A DNA stretch of 64,000 bases from Deinococcus apachensis DSM 19763. Lineage in GTDB: Bacteria > Deinococcota > Deinococci > Deinococcales > Deinococcaceae. This document shows, in pieces, positions 1 through 21,598 of the stretch; position 1 is the first letter of the stretch; each line of letters starts with the position of its first letter. Both the position numbers and the translations under genes were made by a program. The stretch is taken from NCBI RefSeq assembly GCF_000381345.1, contig NZ_KB906414.1, positions 35,461 to 99,460 of the forward strand. Reading direction: 5' to 3'. Under the pieces are notes generated by a model that worked only from the letters and a program-made list of their open reading frames with translations, made no database searches and was not told the DNA's origin.

Positions 1-298
1 ACTTGTCGTATCCGGCGGCGCTGCGGCGCTGGGCGCCCCGGGCGTAGTCGAGCTGCATCTCCACCGACTCGTGCTTGCCCTCGATGAAGGTGCTGTCGTG
101 AATCCAGTAGTTCAGGCGGTTGTCGCCGAGCTGCACCCAGAGCTTGTGCATGTCCTCGCGGTCGCGCCAGAAGGTGAGGTGAGTAAAGCCGTTCTGGTCC
201 GCCCAGGCGCGCACGTCGGCGAGGACGCGGCCCGCCCGGGGGTGAGTCATCTGGAATTCGCTGCCGTCCTTCTCATCGCGGAACTGGATGTCAACCAT
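1..298 (-). CDS. Hypothetical protein, 3' end outside the window
   Basis: The gene reads leftward and runs off the window edge. It starts at an ATG at 298 and encodes at least 99 residues beginning MVDIQFRDEKDGSEFQ. The visible part is acidic and rich in aromatic residues (LTFWRDREDMHKLWVQ, RLNYWIHDSTF), with no signal peptide or membrane segment. A TACGCT box lies nine bases before the start, so the mRNA may be leaderless. I do not recognise the family. It is divergent from the nuclease gene that starts at 395. Confidence 0.6.
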   Translation of the reverse strand, partial: MVDIQFRDEKDGSEFQMTHPRAGRVLADVRAWADQNGFTHLTFWRDREDMHKLWVQLGDNRLNYWIHDSTFIEGKHESVEMQLDYARGAQRRSAAGYDK

Positions 299-381
299 AG
301 TAGAGTCAGCGTACCGGACGCCGGATGGGCCCGCACACAAATCGGCTGAGGGTTCCTTGAGCGGTGACCGGGCGGGCACGC

Positions 382-387
382 TATCCT
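382..387 (+). promoter_or_regulatory. -10 box of leaderless nuclease transcript
   Basis: TATCCT is followed by seven bases and then the GTG start at 395. No Shine-Dalgarno sequence is visible. This spacing places the transcript start at or next to the start codon. Confidence 0.55.
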
Positions 388-394
388 CCCGAAA

Positions 395-1183
395 GTGTCT
401 GCCCCGTCCACCCTGAAGGTCACCACCCTGAATGTGAACGGCCTGCGGAGTGGGTTGCGTAAAGGCCTGGTGGACTGGGCCGCGCGCACGGAGCCCGACG
501 TGCTGCTCCTTCAGGAGGTGCGGTCCGACCCCATGCCGGAAGCGCTGGCCCACCTGGGCTACGCGGGTGTGTGGTTCCCGGCCCAGAAGGCGGGCTACAG
601 CGGGGTCGCGCTGCTCAGCCGTCATCCCTTGGAGGGCGTGCGGGTGGGCATGGGGCACGCGGAGATGGACGGCGAGGGCCGGGTGCTGAGCGCCGTGGTG
701 CGGGGAGTGCGCTTTGCGAGCGTGTACCTTCCCAGCGGCTCCAGTGGCCCGGAGCGGCAGGCGTTCAAGGACCGCGTGCTGGGCAACTACCACACCTGGA
801 CGGTCGCCACGCTCGCCGAGGGCCTGCCGCTGGTGATCGGCGGCGACTACAACGTGGCGCACCACGAGGTGGATCTGAAGAACTGGCGCGGCAACGTGAA
901 GAACAGTGGTTTCCTGCCCCACGAACGCGAGTGGATGACGGGTCACCTCGCCTCGGGCCTGACGGACACGCACCGCGCCCACCTGGGCGAGCGCGCCGAG
1001 TACACGTGGTGGAGTAGCCGCGGGAACGCCTACGCGAACGACGTGGGCTGGCGGATTGATTACCTGCTGGCGGCCGGAGTCCCGGTGAGAGACCTGCGGG
1101 TGGACCGGGACGTGCGCCTCAGCGATCATGCGCCGCTGACGGGGACAGTGGACCTGAGCGGACTGACCTCCCCCAACAGATGA
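395..1183 (+). CDS. xth: Exodeoxyribonuclease III-like nuclease
   Basis: The 262-residue product belongs to the endonuclease/exonuclease/phosphatase superfamily, ExoIII branch, which cuts DNA at abasic sites in base excision repair. The family motifs are in order: LNVNGLRSG near residue 11, metal-binding Glu in LLLQEVRSD near 40, GGDYNVAHHEVDL near 150 (the GDxN motif), YTWWS near 205, WRIDYLLA near 220 and the catalytic SDHAPL near 245. The length is normal for ExoIII. The GTG start at 395 is chosen because a TATCCT box lies seven bases upstream, giving a leaderless mRNA. It is cytoplasmic and appears monocistronic. Confidence 0.88.
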   Translation: MSAPSTLKVTTLNVNGLRSGLRKGLVDWAARTEPDVLLLQEVRSDPMPEALAHLGYAGVWFPAQKAGYSGVALLSRHPLEGVRVGMGHAEMDGEGRVLSAVVRGVRFASVYLPSGSSGPERQAFKDRVLGNYHTWTVATLAEGLPLVIGGDYNVAHHEVDLKNWRGNVKNSGFLPHEREWMTGHLASGLTDTHRAHLGERAEYTWWSSRGNAYANDVGWRIDYLLAAGVPVRDLRVDRDVRLSDHAPLTGTVDLSGLTSPNR

Positions 1184-1222
1184 ATACGGATTTACACAGG
1201 AACGGGAACCGGGAACACGTGA

Positions 1223-1228
1223 TAGACT
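1223..1228 (+). promoter_or_regulatory. Possible -10 box for the RNase R gene
   Basis: TAGACT lies in the 249-base gap between the nuclease and RNase R genes. No convincing -35 hexamer stands at the usual distance. If used, it gives a 5' untranslated region of about 200 bases, in which I see no credible gene. Confidence 0.3.
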
Positions 1229-1291
1229 GACCTCGCTGCCGGGCAACAGGACAGCGTCCCCACACCGCCCCCTATGGGCAGACCGGGCGCG

Positions 1292-1328
<37 letters not shown>

Positions 1329-1421
1329 GGCACGCCTTAGGGCCACGACCATGCCAGTCAGAGTGCATGTGCAGAAGGTGGCCCGCCGCGTCCTCTACGA
1401 GAACACTCCACGGGTGTCCTG

Positions 1422-5239
<3,818 letters not shown>

Positions 5240-5254
5240 AGCAGACACGAGTGG

Positions 5255-5288
5255 GGCGGGTCAGGGGGAAACCTCTGGCCCGCCTCTT
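5255..5288 (+). terminator. Terminator after RNase R gene
   Basis: GGCGGG pairs with CCCGCC across an imperfect stem 16 bases after the stop codon, followed by TCTTC. The U-tract is weak. The rest of the gap up to 5485 is locally AT-rich and shows no convincing gene. Confidence 0.55.
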
Positions 5289-5485
5289 CAATTGTCGGAG
5301 TTTCTTCTGATCTTCCTTGGGCGTCCACCGTCACCCATGCCAACCCCACCGCATTTCATCGATCACCACATTGATGATGTTATTTGTAAAATCCGAAGCT
5401 CCTGCAACAACAGGTGTTGCGCACTACCCGAGCCCGGCTCCATTGGAAATCGTCCTAAGAATGGAGGGGCGGCGTTATCTTTGAA

Positions 5486-6052
5486 CTATCCTTCTTGCGG
5501 GCGGGGATCGGTACTCAGTATCGACATGCGGTGTTGATCCACCCATTCGCCCTGCCAGTACAGGGCGTCGCGCTCAATACCCTCATGGACAAAACCGCAT
5601 TTTTCGTACACGTGCCGAGCACGAGGATTAAAGGCGTATACGCCCAGGCTGATGCGGTGCAAACCCACCATGCCAAAGCCGTACTGAACGGCGGCGCGAG
5701 TCGCCTCGATGCCGTAGCCCTGGCCCACCTGGGCTGGGTCATTCAACGCGATGCGGAAACTCATGCTGCTGTTGTTCTGATCCAGAGCGTTGAGCACCAC
5801 TTCGCCAAGGTACGTACCGTCTGACGTCCGGAGAATGGCCCAGTCGGCGCGATCATCCGACTCCACCACACGGCCCAAGAAGCGCGCGACGTCGTCACGG
5901 GTAAACTTCCCGTGGGTTCCAGTCAGACGCATAAATACTTCGTGCCTCAGTCCGTCCATCACGTGCTCGAGATGTTCAATATTCAAGGGAACGAGCCGCA
6001 GGCGGGCGGTGGTCAAGCTCGCGGGTGAGGCGAGGGCAGCCCTATTTACCAT
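5486..6052 (-). CDS. GNAT family N-acetyltransferase (RimJ/RimL type)
   Basis: The 188-residue protein is a RimJ/RimL-like acetyltransferase. It has the N-terminal LTTARLRLVPLNIEHLEHV segment, the acetyl-CoA pyrophosphate loop GQGYGIEATRAAV near residue 110, and the C-terminal NPRARHVYEKCGFVHEGIE signature near 145. Such enzymes acetylate protein N termini or small amines; the substrate cannot be told. The start at 6052 has no ribosome-binding site but TAGAAC stands seven bases upstream. Base composition is lower in G+C than the neighbours, which hints at transfer. It is convergent with RNase R. Confidence 0.85.
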   Translation of the reverse strand: MVNRAALASPASLTTARLRLVPLNIEHLEHVMDGLRHEVFMRLTGTHGKFTRDDVARFLGRVVESDDRADWAILRTSDGTYLGEVVLNALDQNNSSMSFRIALNDPAQVGQGYGIEATRAAVQYGFGMVGLHRISLGVYAFNPRARHVYEKCGFVHEGIERDALYWQGEWVDQHRMSILSTDPRPQEG

Positions 6053-6219
6053 AGGAGGCGTTCTATCAGCCCCCGGGGGTGTTCAGGATGGGTCATGTGG
6101 CCTAACAGCTCCGGGCAGGATGAGGCCAGGGGTAAGTAGCCACAACATGGATGGCAGGGAAACCAAACGCCTCTTTATCCCCAGCCTGGTTCCTTAGAAA
6201 GGGCCACGCCTCTTGAACC

Positions 6220-7323
<1,104 letters not shown>

Positions 7324-7426
7324 CTGCGGTCCAGTCTACGGAAGTCGGGCCGGGGGAGGCAGCCCGCCCGCCTGAAGCGAACGCTGAGAGATGGAGAGCG
7401 GCCAGGTTCGGGGCGCCTGGTCCGTC

Positions 7427-8194
7427 CTACCGGTGGTCGTAGCGGCGGCGGATGATCCGGGCGGCCACCCGGTCCCCCAGGCTGGGCAGCAGGTGCTCCA
7501 GTGCGGCGAGCAGCGCGTAGAAGCGCGGCACGATCACCTCCCGGCGCGGATGCTCCAGCACGTCGGCAATCGCGTGGGCGACGACCTCAGGCCCCGGCAT
7601 GGGGAGGCGGGCCGAGGCGGTCATCTCGCTCCTCACGAAGCCGGGCGCAATGAGGCTGACCTCCACCCCGCTGCCCTGGAGCTCGCGGCGCAGGCCCAGC
7701 GAGAAGCCGCGCAGACCGAACTTGCTCGCCGAGTACATGCCGTGAGTGGCTGCCCGCCCCGCCACCGAGCCAATGTTGACGATGTGCCCCGCGCGACGTG
7801 AGCGCATCCCCGGCAGCACCAGACGCGTGAGTTCGACCGGCGCCTCCAGGTTCACCCGTAGCACGCGCAGAGGATCGGGGTCGTCCCACCACCAGCCGCG
7901 CTCAACCGTGATGCCCGCGTTGTTGATCAGCACGTCGGTAGGGCCGAAATGCTCGCGGGCCGCGTCCACGAGCGCGCGGCGAGAGGCGTCGTCCGTCACG
8001 TCGGTCGGGACGGCGATCACGCGCGAGCCGGACGGGTCGAGTTCGCGCGCGAGGGCGGCGAGTTCGGCCTCACGGCGGGCCGCCAACACCAGCCGATACC
8101 CTCTGGATGCGAGTTCATGGGCCGCCGCCCGCCCAATGCCGCTTGACGCACCCGTGAGGATCACCGTGCGCGGTTTGGTTGGAAGGGAAGTCAT
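7427..8194 (-). CDS. Short-chain dehydrogenase/reductase
   Basis: The 255-residue protein is a classical SDR using NAD(P)H. It shows the TGASSGIG cofactor loop at residues 13-20, the NNAG motif near 90, catalytic Ser in NIGSVAG and the catalytic pair in YSASKFG. The open frame continues far upstream, but family alignment and a TAGCAT box seven bases before the ATG at 8194 set this start; a second ATG at 8203 is the alternative. The substrate is unknown. It is divergent from the subtilase gene. Confidence 0.9.
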   Translation of the reverse strand: MTSLPTKPRTVILTGASSGIGRAAAHELASRGYRLVLAARREAELAALARELDPSGSRVIAVPTDVTDDASRRALVDAAREHFGPTDVLINNAGITVERGWWWDDPDPLRVLRVNLEAPVELTRLVLPGMRSRRAGHIVNIGSVAGRAATHGMYSASKFGLRGFSLGLRRELQGSGVEVSLIAPGFVRSEMTASARLPMPGPEVVAHAIADVLEHPRREVIVPRFYALLAALEHLLPSLGDRVAARIIRRRYDHR

Positions 8195-8281
8195 GGCGCC
8201 CATGCTAAACGGTGGGAGAGCCGTCCTCTTTCCCCAACCCCTCCTCAGCCGCCCGTCAGGCGGGCACGCGAGACTGCGGTG

Positions 8282-9499
<1,218 letters not shown>

Positions 9500-9523
9500 C
9501 CCCATGAAGACCTGGAGGAACCC

Positions 9524-9694
9524 GTGAACGCCCCCGCGTGGCGCATCTGGCTGGTGGTCGCGCTGATGTGCGGGTGGGGCATTCTGACCATCCGCTTCGT
9601 GCAGCAGGGGAACGTTCCCTTTGCCCTCCTGTGCGCCCTCCTGCTGATCTCCAACGGCGTGACGCTCTGGCGGCTGACAAAGAGGGGGAAATAG
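9524..9694 (+). CDS. Small two-helix membrane protein
   Basis: A GTG at 9524, five bases after a clear GGAGG, opens a 56-residue frame. It has two predicted membrane spans (WLVVALMCGWGILTIRF and PFALLCALLLISNGVTLW) and ends in TKRGK. It follows the subtilase by 24 bases and may be cotranscribed. The function is unknown. Good ribosome-binding site and codon use support it as a gene. Confidence 0.65.
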   Translation: MNAPAWRIWLVVALMCGWGILTIRFVQQGNVPFALLCALLLISNGVTLWRLTKRGK

Positions 9695-9750
9695 GGGTCG
9701 TCCCCTTGTTCTGGCCCGGGTCCGCGGCAGGTTGAGCGGAATATGCCCGT

Positions 9751-10077
9751 TCAAAGCGGCAGGACGTAGACCTCGCCGTCCTCGACGAGCGTTCGGTAAA
9801 TCCTCACCGGTTTCACGGCGGGGAGGGTCTTGGCCTTGCCGGTCGCCAGCTCAAATTTGGCGCCGTGCTTCTCGCAGGTGATGCGGCCCAGGCTCACCTC
9901 ACCTCCCAGGAGGGGGTAATCCTTGTGGGTGCAGTTGTTTCGCAGCGCGTAGAACTGGCCCTCGTACCGGATGACGACCACGCTCACGCCGCCCACTGTC
10001 ACCGCCGTCTGACTGCCCTCGGGCAGTTCCGCCTCCGCCCCCACCCGCACCCGCTCGACCCCGACCGCCTCGCTCAT
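9751..10077 (-). CDS. Rieske [2Fe-2S] ferredoxin-like protein
   Basis: The 108-residue protein has one Rieske domain and no membrane anchor, like the NirD or dioxygenase ferredoxin type. The cluster ligands are Cys-Thr-His in [14 protein letters not shown] and Cys-Glu-Lys-His in [10 protein letters not shown]. It should carry electrons in the cytoplasm; no partner oxygenase or reductase is adjacent. The start at 10077 is set by the domain boundary and a TAGACT box seven bases upstream; the frame is open farther upstream but that part is not homologous-looking. Confidence 0.88.
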   Translation of the reverse strand: MSEAVGVERVRVGAEAELPEGSQTAVTVGGVSVVVIRYEGQFYALRNNCTHKDYPLLGGEVSLGRITCEKHGAKFELATGKAKTLPAVKPVRIYRTLVEDGEVYVLPL

Positions 10078-10087
10078 GAGGGCGAGT

Positions 10088-11097
10088 CTAGCGGGCCGTG
10101 AGGGGAAAGGACGTGACGCGCCGCCCGGTAGGGAGAGCGTAGACGAAGGCGCGTTGCCGGGACGTGCGTGTGTCCTCCACCAGCACCACGATCTGTTTCT
10201 CGTCCGGGGCAAACAACACGTTGAAGGGGCCAGTCCACTTACCCGGTGGCAACGTTTTGGCCCAAGCGGGGTCTTGCAGTGAGAGCAATCTGCGCCCGCT
10301 GGCTGTTTCCCACATGTGGAGGCTGTTACCGTAAGCGGCGAGGTACATGCCCGCGCGGCTGACTTCAGGAAAACTCATGTGCTGCGTGTTGAGGCTCTGT
10401 GCGTCCAGAGACGTGAGGCGTCTACCGGTGCGGGCATCCAGCACATCGTACCGGGGCGCCCATCCGAAGAACGAGAATGCCACAGCGGCCAGAATGCGAT
10501 TGCCGGGAAGCTCATGCGGAGTGCTCGCCTCGAAATTTCCGTCGTAGAAGAGGTTCTTGCGCCCCTCCGCAGTTTCCCCAGGAGCGAGGGTGGAGATGGG
10601 CCAGATCACCCGCTTCCCACTCCTGAGGTCAACCCGTATGACGTTCAGCCATATCTCGCGCGAGGGCTTTGCTGCTATAAAAGCCGTGCAGGCATCTCGC
10701 GTGACGAGTGTGAAGAGACCGGGGAGACTCGCCCAGACGGTCTTCAAATCGAGTGCGTAGCAAGTTAGCCGCACTTGCTGCACACAGGGACTACGCACCG
10801 TGCCCCAGACGGTTGGGGAGGGTCCGGGTAAGCTCCGCTGAGCCTCAATCTGCCCCGTGCCCTTCATGACCGCCAGCGTGAATTTTTCCCAGTGCTCATC
10901 CGACTCCAGACGGACGAAGTGGGCGGCATCAACCTCTGCACTCCACCGTCAAGTGCCAGACCACCCAACGTCCGCACGCCTGCTCCCGATACCCTGACCT
11001 CGCCCCAATTCGCCTTCCAGACCGTGAACGCCGTTCTTTCAGCAAAAGTGGCAACCGTCGCCAGGAGGAGGCCGGGCAGGAGGACACACCGAAACAT
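10088..11097 (-). pseudogene. Exported beta-propeller-like protein, frameshifted
   Basis: Two overlapping frames look like one gene. The upstream frame from ATG 11097 starts with a signal peptide (MFRCVLLPGLLLATVATFA) and reads sensibly to about LGGLALDGG. The downstream frame is open from 10948, reads RWSAEVDAAHFVRLESDEHW into MKGTGQIEAQ, and ends at 10088. A one-base shift between about 10920 and 10948 would join them into roughly 336 residues. The body has repeated strand-like segments with aromatic and Gly-Arg-Arg turns resembling a WD40/PQQ-type propeller. No named family is recognised. It may be a real pseudogene, or an assembly error. Confidence 0.6.
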
Positions 11098-11133
11098 GCC
11101 GCAGCGTACGCCTCCCTCCCGTTCCCAGCAGGG

Positions 11134-11982
11134 CTAAGCCCCGCACCCCGTCTCCAGCCGCAGCCGCAGCCCCCCCTGCGGCGTCCACTCGCCCACCGTC
11201 ACGCTGAAGCCCTCGTAGTACGAGCTGAAGGTGAGAACCTCCATTCGGCCGTCGCCGTTCAGGTCGGCCAGCCCCGCCAGACGGTAGAAGCTCGCCATCG
11301 GCATGGGGGCGCCGCTCCCCGGGTCGTAGGGCAGGCGGGGGGCAAGCGACGCGCCCAGGACTGTGGTTTTGACCTTCCCATTTCGCACCGAGCGCAGCAG
11401 GAGCAGGCTGTAGTCGCCGGGCTCTCCGACGGGTGGGGGATACAGGCCGGACCGCCCGGTGTAATAAGCGGCCTCCACAATCACCTCATCCGTCCCGTCG
11501 CCGTCGAGGTCGGCGCGGGTGAGGCCGAGCAGGTCCACCTGGGGATTCTTCAGACCCCGGCGCACCAGTTCATCACGGACGAGCCCCCGGTAAGCCTGGT
11601 TGGAGGTCGGGAGGACGGTGACCGGGCGCGGGCGGGTGTTCGTGGCGGCGGTCGTGACGACCCGGAAGGCGGGGCTAGCCGTAGCGGGGTTCAACCCCAG
11701 ATCAAAGCTGTCCTCGCAGGGGACGCCGAGGGAGGCCGCCCGAGTGCCGCGTACTGTGGTCGCCTGACCCCGCAGGTCCTGTACTCGGTAGCGGTCGTCG
11801 GCACCCAGGCGCGGAACTGTGGCCGCCGGGGAAAGCCACCGCCCGCCGTCCCACGCTCCCAGCAGGATCGGCCTCGTCTCGCCGGGAAGCAGCACCAGCG
11901 CGGGCCGCAGAGGGGCGGGAGCGGGCGCCGCCAGCGAGGCGCAGGCCAGCAGGGCCAGGGCGGACAGGGACGGGCGAACCAT
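11134..11982 (-). CDS. Exported protein with calcium-loop repeats
   Basis: The 282-residue protein starts with a signal peptide (MVRPSLSALALLACASLAAPA). Two Asp-rich loops, DLDGDGTDEV near residue 170 and DLNGDGRMEV near 250, match the FG-GAP/dockerin-like calcium-binding pattern. Two further Cys (VPCEDSF and ETGCGA) could form a disulfide. It is probably periplasmic or surface exposed. The function is unknown. It follows the frameshifted exported gene on the same strand with a 36-base gap. Confidence 0.7.
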   Translation of the reverse strand: MVRPSLSALALLACASLAAPAPAPLRPALVLLPGETRPILLGAWDGGRWLSPAATVPRLGADDRYRVQDLRGQATTVRGTRAASLGVPCEDSFDLGLNPATASPAFRVVTTAATNTRPRPVTVLPTSNQAYRGLVRDELVRRGLKNPQVDLLGLTRADLDGDGTDEVIVEAAYYTGRSGLYPPPVGEPGDYSLLLLRSVRNGKVKTTVLGASLAPRLPYDPGSGAPMPMASFYRLAGLADLNGDGRMEVLTFSSYYEGFSVTVGEWTPQGGLRLRLETGCGA

Positions 11983-12025
11983 ACGGCCAGTTTCAGCCCA
12001 CCCCTGCCCGCGCGGGTGAGAGGGG

Positions 12026-12874
<849 letters not shown>

Positions 12875-12902
12875 GCCTCATTTTGCGCTAAATACTTTAA
12901 AA

Positions 12903-12914
12903 AATCAATTGATT
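12903..12914. promoter_or_regulatory. Perfect palindrome upstream of CatE-like gene
   Basis: AATCAATTGATT is a perfect 12-base palindrome 29 bases upstream of the dioxygenase start, inside an unusually AT-rich stretch (12885-12945). It is placed as a transcription factor operator. The regulator is unknown and the region is shared with the divergent membrane protein gene. Confidence 0.4.
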
Positions 12915-13051
12915 GATAATCCCATCTACTATAGGGCCGTGTGCCCGCTCAGAATCCGCTCCACCCAAAGGTGGATGAGCAAGAACCTCCTTTGAGGTAC
13001 ATACTCTAATCAGTACCAACCTCTTCAATGCTGCTCTTCCCGGAGGTCTCT

Positions 13052-14527
<1,476 letters not shown>

Positions 14528-14579
14528 TCTGGCGCGTGTCCCCGGATTCCCTCCGAGCCTTTCTCTGATACGGTCGGGT

Positions 14580-16066
14580 ATGAGCGCCCACCCGCTGACT
14601 GCCCTGACGCTGACCCTGCTTGCCACGGCCTCGGCTCAGAGCGGTGAGGTACGCACCCAGGCCGAGGCCCTCACTCGCCTGCTGGGGGCCGAGCAGCCCC
14701 AGGCGGAGTGGTTCGCTCCCGAGTTCCTCGCGCAAGTGCCTTTTGCGACCATCGCCGCGCAGCTCGCGGGCATCCGTCAATCGTACGGCGCCTTAGTGCG
14801 GCTGGACACGCTGGAGGGCCGCCCGCTCGCCGTGTACGAGCGCGGGACGCTGCTGATCACGGTGGCCTCGCTTGATGCTCAGGGACGGCTGACCGGCTTC
14901 GGGGCCGTGCCGGGTCCAGCTCCGCAGGGGACGACTCCCAGCCCGGCCGAACGCGATACCATCCTCCAGACCCTGACCCGGGTATTCCAGCCGGAGACGG
15001 TGGACCCCGCCCTCTTCGCCCCCGAGTTCCTGGCGGCGGTGCCCGAGGCGCAGCTCCGGGAGCAGTTCTCGGCGATTCGGGAGCAGTTCGGCGCCCTCGT
15101 GCGGGTGGACCTGACGGGGAACGTGCCGAAGGTGATCTACGAGCGCGGCGCCCTTAATGTCACGTCGCTGCGGGTGGATGCCCAGGGACGCGTCACGGCG
15201 CTCACCATCACGCCGGAGGTCACCTTCTCCTCACTGGAAGAGGCGCGGGCCGCCTTCGCCGCGCTACCGGGCCAGGTCAGCCTGCTCGTGCGCGAGGTGG
15301 ACACGGGCCGGACCCTGGCCGCCCTGAACCCGTCCCGACCCCTGGCCGTGGGCTCGACCTTCAAGCTGGCGATCCTGGGCGAGTTGCAGGCGCAGGTGGG
15401 GCGCGGCGAGCGGCGCTGGACGGACGAGGTGACCCTGACGGACGCGGACCGGAGCCTGCCCAGCGGCACGTTGCAGGACGCCCCCGTGGGCAGCCGCTAC
15501 ACCCTGCGGAACCTCGCCGCGCGGATGATTCGGGATAGCGACAACACCGCCACCGACCTGCTGCTCCGTGTGGTGGGCCGCCCTGGGGTGGAGGCGCAGC
15601 TGGGGCAGACCGCGATGCCCAGCACCCGCGAGGCCTTCGCCCTGAAAAACCCCGCTAACCTGGCCTGCTGCACGCCTACCGCTCGGCAGGTCTGGACCGG
15701 GAGGCGCGGAGGAGGGTCCTCGCGCAGGCGGGCGCGGCACCGCTCCCGAACGTCGCGCTCTTCGCCCAGGGTCCGGTGGCGCGCGACGTGGAATGGTTCG
15801 TGAGCACCGAGCGGCTCTGCGCCCTGATGGCAGACGTGGCGGCCCTGCCCGAGACGACCCTGAACCCCGGTGTGGCGAGTCCCGCCGACTTCGCCCGGGT
15901 GAGCTACAAGGGCGGCAGCGAGGGCGGGGTGCTGAACCTCACGACCCAGCTCACGAACAGGGCCGGGAAGACCTACTGCGTCAGCGCGACCTGGAACGCC
16001 GCCCGCACCCTGAACGACAGTCAGTTCATCGCCCTGTATGGCGGCGTGCTGAAATTGCTGCGCTGA
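14580..16066 (+). pseudogene. Class A beta-lactamase-like hydrolase, one-base frameshift
   Basis: The reading frame from ATG 14580 is sound to about 15660 and then continues one frame over to a stop at 16066. Restoring one G in the CTGGCCTG stretch near 15660 gives NPANLGLLHAYRSAG and a 495-residue product. It has a signal peptide, two tandem copies of a roughly 100-residue module (PEFLAQVPF and PEFLAAVPE, each ending YERGxL), then a serine beta-lactamase domain with GSTFKLAIL (SxxK), RDSDNTATDLLL (SDN) and SYKGGSEGG (KTG-like). The module layout recalls ORF12-type beta-lactamase-fold enzymes. TACGGT lies five bases before the ATG. Confidence 0.75.
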
Positions 16067-16082
16067 GGCCAGAGAACGACGA

Positions 16083-16111
16083 GGGGGAGGGTGCAGCTCC
16101 GGCCCTCCCCC
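16083..16111. terminator. Hairpin between convergent genes
   Basis: GGGGGAGGG pairs with CCCTCCCCC over an 11-base loop, between the beta-lactamase-like gene and prs. It can serve both strands. Confidence 0.65.
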
Positions 16112-16124
16112 TTCCGCCTCCCGC

Positions 16125-17123
<999 letters not shown>

Positions 17124-17183
17124 GGTGGGAAACCTCCGGGAAAGGGGAGCGTGGAACTTCTCGCGCTGGGGCGAACGCACCGC

Positions 17184-17213
17184 AGCATACCCGGCCCGGC
17201 GAGTCACTGTCAC
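17184..17213 (-). promoter_or_regulatory. Promoter of prs
   Basis: Read on the minus strand, GTGACA and TATGCT are separated by 18 bases. The predicted transcript carries a leader of about 50 bases with a GGAGG ribosome-binding site. Confidence 0.55.
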
Positions 17214-17284
17214 GGCGCTGAAGGGTGCGTCCGTCTCCGGCGTGGGGACAGAAGCGCCGGGCCCGGGAACAGGTAGCATGACCC

Positions 17285-17728
17285 GTGGCCTGGCTTCTCC
17301 TGCTCCTGGCGATCCTCGTGGGCACCGCGGTCCCCCTCCAGACCGCCGCCAACTCGCGCCTTGCGCTGGCGGCCGGGCATCCCACCTGGGCCGCCCTGAT
17401 CAGCGTCATCCTCACGCTGCTGCTGCTGACCACCTTCGTCCTGCTCGTGCGCCCCGGCCACGTCTCGGCGCTTGCGGGCGCGCGGCTGCCGTGGTGGACC
17501 TGGATTGGCGGGGCCTTCGGGATGATCTACCTGGTGGGCCTCGCTGCGCTGGCCCCGCGCCTGGGCACCGCCACGCTGTTCAGCCTGACCGTGCTGGGGC
17601 AACTGCTGGCGGCGGGGGTGATGGAACATTTCGGCTGGCTGGGTCTGCCGCACCACGCCCTGACGCCGGGGCGGGTATTGGGGCTCGCGTTGGTGGTGGT
17701 GGGGATCGTGCTGGTCCGGAGGTTTTAA
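17285..17728 (+). CDS. DMT-type small transporter (YdcZ/DUF606)
   Basis: The 147-residue integral membrane protein has four to five predicted spans and the DUF606 signatures [15 protein letters not shown] near residue 13 and [15 protein letters not shown] near 80, ending in [20 protein letters not shown]. The family belongs to the drug/metabolite transporter superfamily; the substrate is unknown. A TAGCAT box lies five bases before the GTG start, so the mRNA may be leaderless. It is divergent from prs. Confidence 0.85.
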   Translation: MAWLLLLLAILVGTAVPLQTAANSRLALAAGHPTWAALISVILTLLLLTTFVLLVRPGHVSALAGARLPWWTWIGGAFGMIYLVGLAALAPRLGTATLFSLTVLGQLLAAGVMEHFGWLGLPHHALTPGRVLGLALVVVGIVLVRRF

Positions 17729-17734
17729 AGGAAG

Positions 17735-17765
17735 AGGGGGCGCGGCCCACCTCGCCACGCCCCCT
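17735..17765. terminator. Hairpin between convergent transporter and dnaJ
   Basis: AGGGGGCG pairs with CGCCCCCT in the 51-base gap between two convergent genes. The T-tract is poor on either strand. Confidence 0.55.
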
Positions 17766-17779
17766 CCCCTCTCAACGCC

Positions 17780-18904
<1,125 letters not shown>

Positions 18905-18982
18905 AGGTGACGTGTTCGGCGGGCGCGGCCCGACCTCCACCGCTCAGGTTAACACGACCGGACTCAAGAAACGTGGGTGCAT

Positions 18983-21248
<2,266 letters not shown>

Positions 21249-21430
21249 GGCAGGTCCTTTCGGGGAGGGGGCTCCTCCCGGTCTCGTCGTAGGCGGGGCC
21301 GCGATCAGGCGGCGCACTCGGTATCCAGCTCAACATAACGCGGAGTTGGGCCGCCCACCATGCTGACCCTCACGCCAAGGCCCAAGCGAGCCTCAAGGTG
21401 AGGAGGAGCCCGGCCGGGTAGGCTGGACGC

Positions 21431-21559
21431 ATGATCCGCTACCGCAGGCAGAACGCCCTGACCCCCGAAAAGGACGCCGAGATTAGCGTGAACCTGACGC
21501 CGCTGCTGTTTTTCGTGGTGGGGTACCTGGCGACGCGGGCGCTGCTGGGTACGCTGACG
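21431..21559 (+). CDS. Small single-span protein, perhaps frameshifted
   Basis: ATG at 21431 opens a 42-residue frame, MIRYRRQNALTPEKDAEISV onward, with one hydrophobic segment (LTPLLFFVVGYLATRA). TAGGCT lies six bases upstream, a leaderless arrangement. The frame ends abruptly in RARCWVR. If the GCGCGC at about 21538-21543 were two bases shorter, the protein would continue ALLGTLTRGQNE and stop at 21579, a more natural end. The function is unknown. Confidence 0.5.
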
Positions 21560-21598
21560 CGAGGGCAGAACGAGTAGTCCCTGCGTTACCCTGTCCGC

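Noticed and set aside
5338..5537. Open frame of about 66 codons after RNase R
   Set aside because: No ribosome-binding site, odd composition with six Cys, and it runs into the acetyltransferase gene on the other strand.
18905..18982. Heat-shock (CIRCE or sigma-32-like) site before dnaJ
   Set aside because: CTTGAG near 18962 resembles part of a heat-shock -35, but no fitting -10 and no inverted repeat of the CIRCE type are present.
21249..21430. Threonine- or glycine-responsive leader before tdh
   Set aside because: No riboswitch core, leader peptide or terminator is visible; a normal ribosome-binding site is present.
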